A stretch of DNA of 8,250 nt, taken from NCBI GenBank assembly GCA_002825515.1, contig PJET01000075.1, forward strand, positions 1 to 8,250, written 5' to 3'. The DNA is from Candidatus Thorarchaeota archaeon MP11T_1 (GTDB lineage Archaea > Asgardarchaeota > Thorarchaeia > Thorarchaeales > Thorarchaeaceae). The notes under the pieces were generated by a model. The model was not told the origin of the DNA. It ran no database searches and worked only from the letters and a program-made list of their open reading frames with translations. Numbering within the stretch: the stretch's first letter is position 1; the number at the start of each line of letters is the position of its first letter. Of this stretch, positions 1 to 5,487 are shown in pieces. The position numbers and the translations under genes were made by a program.

Positions 1-57
1 AAACATTTTATCGGGCATTCTAGAACCGTCGAACATCTCCACGGAGTGACGAAATAA
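1..57 (+). CDS. Possible 3' end of an upstream gene (frame uncertain)
   Basis: Two plus-strand frames are open from the left edge to just before hdrA. One reads NILSGILEPSNISTE and stops at TGA 47-49, which forms part of the string GGAGTGA ahead of hdrA. The other reads KHFIGHSRTVEHLHGVTK and stops at TAA 55-57, overlapping the hdrA ATG by one base (TAATG). The third frame closes at TAG 21-23. I slightly favour the TGA version, because the minus-strand operon uses the same arrangement, with a stop codon directly after GGAG, between its two genes. Either way, an upstream gene coupled to hdrA is likely, but so short a tail cannot identify it. It could instead be non-coding leader. Confidence 0.35.
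   Translation, partial: KHFIGHSRTVEHLHGVTK
43..49 (+). promoter_or_regulatory. Shine-Dalgarno site of the hdrA-mvhD gene
   Basis: GGAG at 43-46, within GGAGTGA, lies 10 bases before the ATG at 57-59. It supports this ATG as the start of the large HdrA. The first residues then lead directly into the FAD-binding Rossmann strand, as expected for the family. Confidence 0.7.
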
Positions 58-3000
58 TGGCAGAGCCCTCATCGAAGCCAGTTGTCATAATCGGAGCAGG
101 AATTGCAGGAATGCGAGCTGCCCTAGATCTAGCGGATATGGGTGTGAAAGTGTTTCTTGTTGAGAGGAACCCCTCTATTGGAGGTCACATGTCTCAACTG
201 GACAAAACATTCCCTACCTTGGACTGCAGCATGTGTATCCAAGGACCATGGATGGTGGACTGTTCACGTCATCCCAACATCGAGATTCTAAGTTACTCGA
301 ATGTCACTGAAGTCGCCGGCAAACAAGGTGATTTCCAAGTGAAGGTACTCAAACACACTCGGCGTGTGAATGCTGACAAATGTACCGGTTGTGGAGACTG
401 TCAAAGAGTATGTCCGATAGAAGTGCCGAATGAGTATGATTTGGGTCTGAAGATGAGAAAGGCTGCCTACATTCCTTTCCCACAAGCAGTACCCAACATT
501 GCAACAATTGACATGGAAAACTGCATTGAGTGCATGACGTGTGTGAAGACTTGCAAGGCTGAGGCTATCGTTTTTGATATTGCTGATGAAATCTTCATGA
601 TTAATGCAGGTTCAATCATTGTTGCTACTGGATACGAACTCCTCGACCTGACCACTGTTCCAGAGTATGGCTACGGTAGATTTGCGAATGTTGTCAGTGC
701 TCTTGAGTATGAACGCATGGTTTCTGCTAGTGGGCCTACTGGTGGTGTAGTCATGCGCCCCTCTGACGGTCGCGAACCGCACAAAATTGCATTCATCCAA
801 TGTGTAGGCTCCCGAGATGTCAACCATTGCTCTTATTGTTCAAAGATATGTTGCACCTACGCCACGAAGGAAGCAATCATCACTAAAGAGCACACTCCTG
901 AGGTTCACATTGATGTTCTCTACAATGACCTACGAGTATTTGGTAAAGGTTTCGAAGAGTTTCTGGTTCGGGGAGAAACAGAATACAATATCAATTACGT
1001 GAAGGGTCTCCCCAGTGAGATCCAAGAGGAATATGGTACAGGCAATCTTCTGGTTCGTCATAGCAATGCAAAAGGTCACGACATTCTATTAGACAAGTAT
1101 GACCTTGTAGTTCTCTGTCCTGCAATGGTCCCATCTTCCGACGATGGATTATTCGAACAGCTTGGCATCAAGACTGATGAATCTGGTTTTGTGAAGCCAT
1201 TGATGGAATCTCTGATGATATCCGAAACTGGAATCCCTGGAATTCATATGTGCGGGTCAGTTCATATGCCGAAGGATATTCCTGATTCAGTTGCACACGG
1301 GAGTGCTGCTGCTGCGCTAGCTGCACTTGATATAACCATCCCCAAGGGTGAAGAAACTGAAGCACTCACAGAGGCTGATTTAGAGCTTGTTGCAGCAGAA
1401 CCACGAATTGGAGTTGTCATTTGCTCCTGCGGGATAAACATAGCAGGAACTGTAGATGTTGGGGAAGTCACCCGATATGCAAGCAAACTACCCAATGTCG
1501 TATACTCGGAGAATCTTCTCTACTCGTGTTCATCAGATGCTCAGGTCGTCATAAAAGAGGCAATCAAAGAACACAATCTCAACAGACTTGTTGTGGCATC
1601 ATGTACTCCTCGTACGCATGAGCCATTATTTAGAGCAACCATCGAGGAGGCTGGACTGAACAAATACCTCTTTGAGCTTGCCAATATTAGAGAACATTGT
1701 TCCTGGGTACATCAAGCTGACAAAGATGAGGCCACCTCAAAGGCAATGGATCTCGTGCGTATGTCCGTGGCTCGGGCAAAACTACTCGAGGCACAAGACG
1801 AGGCAGTGACTCAAATCGATCCCTCCGTCTTAGTCATTGGCGCTGGAGTTGCAGGGATGGCAGCTACAGATGTCCTCTCTCAGAAAGGATTCAAGGTCTA
1901 CCTTGTGGAAAAGCAGGACAAGGTGGGAGGATTTCTCAACGAACTCAACAGTGTGAATTTTGACAATAAACCCGCCTCTGAGATAATCGGTGACTATGAG
2001 AGTCGTATCAAAAATAAAGAGAACATTCAGATTATGTTGAACTCAGAAGTCATAGAAGCAAAAGGTTCGATTGGTGAGTTCGAAGTTGTAGTGAAAACCG
2101 GTAAGACAAAAGAATCACTGACTGTTGGAGTTGTCATTGTCGCTACTGGCGCTGTAGCTCTTGAGGAAAAGGGGCTCTATGGTCTTAGCAAGCTTCCTGA
2201 AGTAATGACTGAGGTTGAATTCAACAGGAAATTAGCTGATGACGAATTCACCGACGGTGAAACCTATGCAGTTATTCATTGCGCAGGGTCTCGTGAGGAT
2301 GCGGCTTTGGAGGGATCCAGAACTTGGTGTTCTGGTATATGCTGCATGGTGGCTTTGGAGCATACCCTAGAACTCCTTGAGAAGTATCCAAACTCTCGAG
2401 TTTTCCATTTCTACCGTGATTTACGAGTCTTCTATGATGCTGAGGACAAATACAGAGAGGCTCGAAAGAAAGGAGTGGTTTTCGTTAGATTCGACAATGA
2501 CTCACCTCCAGAGGTCAAGAAAGGTAAAGACAAGGCGCTCACAATCACCGTTCTAGACCAAGTACTTGGAGCTGAATTGACAATAGATGTTGATCACACA
2601 GTTCTAGCCACTGCGATGGTTCCACGACCAAATAAGGAACTCTCAGAACTGTTCAAAGTCCCACTGAACCTGTCAGGTTTCTTCATGGAGGCTCATCCCA
2701 AACTTCGTCCTGTTGATTTCCAGACTGATGGTGTGTTTGTCGCTGGTACAGCAACAGCACCGAAAAGCATTGGAGAATCGATTGCTGAGGGTCAAGCAGC
2801 TGCATCCAGAGCATTGATTCCGCTTATCAAGGGAATTCGAAAAGCTGAAGCCATTGTTTCAGTCGTCGATCCTGAGATATGCGTCGGTTGTGGAACCTGC
2901 GAGATCAACTGTGCATACAATGCGATTGAGGTTGTTCCTGGTGATGGAAGTCATGACTATGCTGTGACAAATCCTGTCCTTTGTCAAGGCTGTGGAAAGT

Positions 3001-3509
3001 GCGGTGCTGGGTGTCCTGCCGGGGCGATAACCATGAAGCACTTCACCGATGATCAGATCATTACACAAATCCGGTCAGCTCTCGAAGACATGCCTGCAAA
3101 CGATTCTCGTATACTGACAATTTTGTGTAACTGGTGCTCATATGCTGGAGCGGATAGCGCTGGTGTTTCCAGATTTCAACAACCGCCAAACGTCAGGGAT
3201 ATCCGAGTCATGTGTACAGGAAGAGTGAGTGTACAGCACATTCTTGAGGCCTTCAGACTTGGTGCAGATATGGTCTGGATTTCTGGGTGTCACATAGGCG
3301 ACTGTCACTATGTGGATGGAAACATCTCCTTCGAACGTAGATTTGCCATTGCAAAGAAGATAATCGAGAAAGCTGGACTAGAAACTGATAGACTCCAGTT
3401 CACACACATCAGTGCAAGTGAAGGGTCAATCTGGGCAGAAACTGTCAAGAAAAATACAGACCTTGTAGATAAACTCGGACCCAGTCCCTTGAGGCAGAGG
3501 AGGCGCTAA
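57..3509 (+). CDS. hdrA: HdrA-type electron-bifurcating flavoprotein, tandem FAD modules, fused to MvhD
   Basis: This 1150-residue protein is a cytoplasmic iron-sulfur flavoprotein of the heterodisulfide reductase subunit A family. Seen in order: an FAD Rossmann motif (GAGIAG, about 13-18); the HdrA cysteine motif LDCSMC (55-60); an inserted 2[4Fe-4S] ferredoxin (C109, C112, C115, C119 and C156, C159, C162, C166); CVGSRD (249-254) and CSKICC (261-266). A domain resembling the usual HdrA N-terminus follows (about 450-575, with CSCG and REHCSWVH). A second FAD module comes next (GAGVAG 595-600, CAGSRE 742-747, CSGICC 758-763), then a C-terminal 2[4Fe-4S] pair (C942-C952, C976-C986). Residues about 1016-1140 are an MvhD domain. 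The usual HdrA is about 650 residues with one FAD module, so this is a doubled form with a fusion. By family, HdrA bifurcates electron pairs from MvhD between ferredoxin and HdrC/HdrB; two flavins acting here is inference. hdrC follows after 2 bp. The HdrA family call is very secure; the physiological donor and disulfide are unknown. Confidence 0.96.
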   Translation: MAEPSSKPVVIIGAGIAGMRAALDLADMGVKVFLVERNPSIGGHMSQLDKTFPTLDCSMCIQGPWMVDCSRHPNIEILSYSNVTEVAGKQGDFQVKVLKHTRRVNADKCTGCGDCQRVCPIEVPNEYDLGLKMRKAAYIPFPQAVPNIATIDMENCIECMTCVKTCKAEAIVFDIADEIFMINAGSIIVATGYELLDLTTVPEYGYGRFANVVSALEYERMVSASGPTGGVVMRPSDGREPHKIAFIQCVGSRDVNHCSYCSKICCTYATKEAIITKEHTPEVHIDVLYNDLRVFGKGFEEFLVRGETEYNINYVKGLPSEIQEEYGTGNLLVRHSNAKGHDILLDKYDLVVLCPAMVPSSDDGLFEQLGIKTDESGFVKPLMESLMISETGIPGIHMCGSVHMPKDIPDSVAHGSAAAALAALDITIPKGEETEALTEADLELVAAEPRIGVVICSCGINIAGTVDVGEVTRYASKLPNVVYSENLLYSCSSDAQVVIKEAIKEHNLNRLVVASCTPRTHEPLFRATIEEAGLNKYLFELANIREHCSWVHQADKDEATSKAMDLVRMSVARAKLLEAQDEAVTQIDPSVLVIGAGVAGMAATDVLSQKGFKVYLVEKQDKVGGFLNELNSVNFDNKPASEIIGDYESRIKNKENIQIMLNSEVIEAKGSIGEFEVVVKTGKTKESLTVGVVIVATGAVALEEKGLYGLSKLPEVMTEVEFNRKLADDEFTDGETYAVIHCAGSREDAALEGSRTWCSGICCMVALEHTLELLEKYPNSRVFHFYRDLRVFYDAEDKYREARKKGVVFVRFDNDSPPEVKKGKDKALTITVLDQVLGAELTIDVDHTVLATAMVPRPNKELSELFKVPLNLSGFFMEAHPKLRPVDFQTDGVFVAGTATAPKSIGESIAEGQAAASRALIPLIKGIRKAEAIVSVVDPEICVGCGTCEINCAYNAIEVVPGDGSHDYAVTNPVLCQGCGKCGAGCPAGAITMKHFTDDQIITQIRSALEDMPANDSRILTILCNWCSYAGADSAGVSRFQQPPNVRDIRVMCTGRVSVQHILEAFRLGADMVWISGCHIGDCHYVDGNISFERRFAIAKKIIEKAGLETDRLQFTHISASEGSIWAETVKKNTDLVDKLGPSPLRQRRR
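3102..3476 (+). other. MvhD domain at the C-terminus of HdrA
   Basis: HdrA residues about 1016-1140 carry the MvhD pattern: CNWC (1024-1027), CTGRV beginning at C1053, then GCHIGDCHY with C1078 and C1083. In the family these cysteines bind a [2Fe-2S] cluster that passes electrons from the NiFe hydrogenase MvhAG, or from a formate dehydrogenase or F420-dependent module, into HdrA. Fusion of MvhD to HdrA is known from some archaeal HdrA proteins such as HdrA2 of Methanosarcina. The fusion implies an external electron-donating partner, which is not encoded in this window. Confidence 0.93.
3497..3503 (+). promoter_or_regulatory. Shine-Dalgarno site of hdrC
   Basis: GAGGAGG lies 8 bases before the ATG at 3512, inside the last codons of hdrA (its arginine-rich tail). 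It is a strong site that fixes the hdrC start and points to coupled translation. Confidence 0.85.
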
Positions 3510-3511
3510 AA

Positions 3512-4030
3512 ATGACACAGTCTTGGGGTCAATTCAAATCATTTGAAGGAAAGAAGTTCAAAGCACTTGATGCTGATTTCACCAAAGAGGTGTCTAATCT
3601 TCTCGGTGGAAAAGACCTTACTGCGTGTTTCCAGTGTGCAAAATGCAGTGCTGGCTGTCCCGTTGCTGACAAAGTGAACATTCAGATCCACGAGGTCATG
3701 AGGATGTTGCTCTTTGGACTGAAAGAGGTTCTTGAAACCGATATGGTATGGCTCTGTTCTACATGTTATACTTGTCAAGAGCGCTGTCCACAAGGGATTG
3801 ACATCACTGACATTCTCTTTGGTTTGAAGAACATGGCATTCAGGAAAGGAATCACACCACAAGGATATTTGGGAGCACGCCAGTCACTCTACGATACAGG
3901 TAGGCTTTATGAACCCACAGACTGGGAGCGTGATGATCTTGAGCTCGATCCTGTTCCTGAGCTGAACATCGCGGACACAAAGAAAATGCTGGATAATACA
4001 AAGCTCATGAAATTGGAGGAGGGTGAGTAG
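3512..4030 (+). CDS. hdrC: Heterodisulfide reductase subunit C-like iron-sulfur protein
   Basis: This 172-residue soluble protein is the electron relay between HdrA and HdrB. It contains two classical [4Fe-4S] motifs of the form C-x2-C-x2-C-x3-C-P: C39, C42, C45, C49 and C82, C85, C88, C92. Helical stretches lie between and after them, as in the HdrC / GlpC-like family. Length is normal for a stand-alone HdrC (roughly 180 residues), and no membrane helices are seen, which argues against the membrane-bound HdrDE type. The gene starts 2 bp after hdrA behind a strong ribosome-binding site and ends 1 bp before the preferred hdrB start, so the three subunits are made together. The C-terminal tail is acidic and charged, and its codons also provide the Shine-Dalgarno sequence of hdrB. 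Confidence 0.95.
   Translation: MTQSWGQFKSFEGKKFKALDADFTKEVSNLLGGKDLTACFQCAKCSAGCPVADKVNIQIHEVMRMLLFGLKEVLETDMVWLCSTCYTCQERCPQGIDITDILFGLKNMAFRKGITPQGYLGARQSLYDTGRLYEPTDWERDDLELDPVPELNIADTKKMLDNTKLMKLEEGE
4015..4022 (+). promoter_or_regulatory. Shine-Dalgarno site of hdrB, decides its start
   Basis: GGAGGAGG within the last hdrC codons is 9 bases before the ATG at 4032. It touches the alternative GTG at 4023 with no spacer, so the ATG is the likelier start. This shortens the longest possible reading frame by three residues and turns an 8-base overlap with hdrC into a 1-base gap. Confidence 0.8.
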
Positions 4031-4031
4031 G

Positions 4032-4907
4032 ATGACTCAGAGCTATGAAGTTTTTCTCGGTTGTGCTATCCCTAGTAGGTTCAACAACTATGAATCATCT
4101 ATGCGAGCCGTAGCAAAGGAGCTTGGTATCGAACTGATTGACTTTGAAGGTGCATCATGCTGTGGGACTGTAGTACTCAAGTCAATTGATGAAAATAGCT
4201 GGTTGTCAATGTCTGGTCGAAATATTGCACTGGCTGAAAAGAGAGGACATGACATAGTGACACCATGCAATGGTTGCTTTGGTTCATTGAAAGACACAAA
4301 CCATGTTTTACATGATGACGAAACGTACCGAAAGAAAGTCAACGCAGCACTGAAGCCACTAGGTCTAGAGTACACTGGCAAAACAAAGGTTCATCATTTT
4401 GTTGAAGTCCTCTATGAGATGAAAGACGAGATTGAGAAGAAGATAGTTAAACGTCTTGATGGTCTCAAAGTCGCTTTTCACCCGGGATGCCATCTTATAC
4501 GTCCATCTAATATTGCTGGCTTTGATGATCCCGAGCTTCCCTCCAAAGTGGATGAGTTGATTGAGTTGACCGGGGCAACAAGCGTTCACTGGGATATGAA
4601 ACTACGGTGCTGCGGATCCCCCCTTCTCATTGCCAGTGAAGAAGTCGCAGTCAAGATACTCAAAGAAAAGATGGTTTCAGCTAATGGTGCGGGAGCTAAC
4701 TGTGTCGTCACGAACTGTCCGGCCTGTCATACTCAGTTCGATATTCAACAGCTTGGTCTCAAAGACGACGAGGGAAATTCACTCGAGTTACCTGCATTGT
4801 TTGTGACACAGGTTTTGGGTGCTGCTATGGGTATTGACCCAGAACCATTAGGATTCGAGCTCAATAGAGTATCACTGGACCCAATCAATGACATCCTTGG
4901 GTTCTAG
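4032..4907 (+). CDS. hdrB: Heterodisulfide reductase subunit B-like, two CCG domains
   Basis: HdrB is the catalytic subunit that reduces the disulfide (CoM-S-S-CoB in methanogens; the substrate here is unknown). The 291-residue product has both cysteine-rich CCG domains intact. The first has C11, C43, C44, C79 and C82; the second has C153, C193, C194, C229 and C232. This matches the five-cysteine pattern that binds a non-cubane [4Fe-4S] cluster in each domain of characterised HdrB, so the active site looks complete. The N-terminus (FLGCAIPSR) is typical of the family. The preferred start is ATG 4032, chosen by Shine-Dalgarno spacing; GTG 4023 is possible. The gene is last in the hdrACB operon. 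Its TAG stop directly abuts the stop of the opposite-strand gene. The family is certain; the identity of the disulfide is not. Confidence 0.95.
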   Translation: MTQSYEVFLGCAIPSRFNNYESSMRAVAKELGIELIDFEGASCCGTVVLKSIDENSWLSMSGRNIALAEKRGHDIVTPCNGCFGSLKDTNHVLHDDETYRKKVNAALKPLGLEYTGKTKVHHFVEVLYEMKDEIEKKIVKRLDGLKVAFHPGCHLIRPSNIAGFDDPELPSKVDELIELTGATSVHWDMKLRCCGSPLLIASEEVAVKILKEKMVSANGAGANCVVTNCPACHTQFDIQQLGLKDDEGNSLELPALFVTQVLGAAMGIDPEPLGFELNRVSLDPINDILGF

Positions 4908-5483
4908 TCATTTTGCCAACTTGCTATCACCGTAGAAAAGCTGACCTATCCGCTGCATTGCGTTCCGGACACAGTCTTTCTTCCCACTTACTTGTAAATG
5001 GCGTTCTCCATCCAGAGAAATATTGACCATACAATCCTCAGCAATCTCAGATATTACCTCCACAGGGATTTCATCAGGAAGTTTAATTCGAAAGAATCCT
5101 ACTTGTTTATCCCGGGGAATATCTGAGATGTGTACTTGTGGTTCTGGTTGGTACTCTTTACTTTCTCCTTTGATTGCCTTGTCGAATCTTTCTTCCCAAG
5201 AGGTTCGATATTCTATACCTTCCTTCTCCTCTGCCCAGATCATGAGTGTATCTCGAAGCCGCTGTATTTGAAGCTCCATTTCCATTTGTAGGCGACCATC
5301 TTCCTCACACTGAGCACCAGACCTTATCTCACTCTCAAACGACCGAAGATATTCAAGACTCATCTTTGAGTTTCTGAGGTCTGCATAAGTCAAATCTGGA
5401 ATGAACACATCTCTCTCTCTGAGAGCACCCAGTAAATCATTCAGGACTATCCAACTTGCCAAGAGGTTATCCAATGAGACCAC
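4908..5483 (-). CDS. Conserved hypothetical protein, DUF2096-like
   Basis: This 191-residue protein has no signal peptide, membrane helix or metal-binding motif. The N-terminal half (about 1-110) is predicted helical and highly charged, opening with the segment SWIVLNDLLGALRERDVFIP. After a proline-containing linker (about 111-118) comes a probable alpha/beta C-terminal half (about 118-183). There, an alternating strand pattern ending in HLQVSGKKDCVRNAMQRIG resembles a KH-like or other small ligand-binding fold. From memory it resembles the archaeal DUF2096 family, which has no known function. The start is GTG at 5483-5481, supported by GGAG seven bases upstream; the next methionine (residue 41) would cut off the conserved-looking N-terminus. 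It lies 4 bp downstream of the second HdrA gene, so the two are co-transcribed and probably translationally coupled. A link to Hdr function is inferred from position only. That it is a real gene is likely; the family name is tentative. Confidence 0.8.
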   Translation of the reverse strand: MVSLDNLLASWIVLNDLLGALRERDVFIPDLTYADLRNSKMSLEYLRSFESEIRSGAQCEEDGRLQMEMELQIQRLRDTLMIWAEEKEGIEYRTSWEERFDKAIKGESKEYQPEPQVHISDIPRDKQVGFFRIKLPDEIPVEVISEIAEDCMVNISLDGERHLQVSGKKDCVRNAMQRIGQLFYGDSKLAK

Positions 5484-5487
5484 GGTC

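Noticed and set aside
4..15. A T-rich stretch (cattttatcg) as a TATA-box promoter for hdrA
   Set aside because: The match to an archaeal TATA element is weak, there is no convincing purine-rich BRE before it, and two frames remain open through it, so it is more likely the coding end of an upstream gene.
57..3509. Selenocysteine in HdrA or its MvhD domain, as seen in some methanogens
   Set aside because: All expected cluster positions are encoded by ordinary Cys codons and there is no in-frame TGA within either HdrA gene, hdrC or hdrB.
3539..3862. Open frame of about 107 codons on the minus strand opposite hdrC, and similar antisense frames across the large genes
   Set aside because: They lie wholly within strongly supported iron-sulfur protein genes, have no recognisable motif and no ribosome-binding site, and are expected shadows.
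4023..4025. GTG at 4023 as the hdrB start
   Set aside because: It directly touches the Shine-Dalgarno sequence with no spacer; ATG 4032 has ideal spacing and gives the usual HdrB N-terminus.
4897..4918. TTGG...CCAA inverted repeat at the convergent junction as a shared terminator
   Set aside because: It has only four base pairs around a loop of more than ten bases, with no adjacent T-tract longer than four; this could easily arise by chance.
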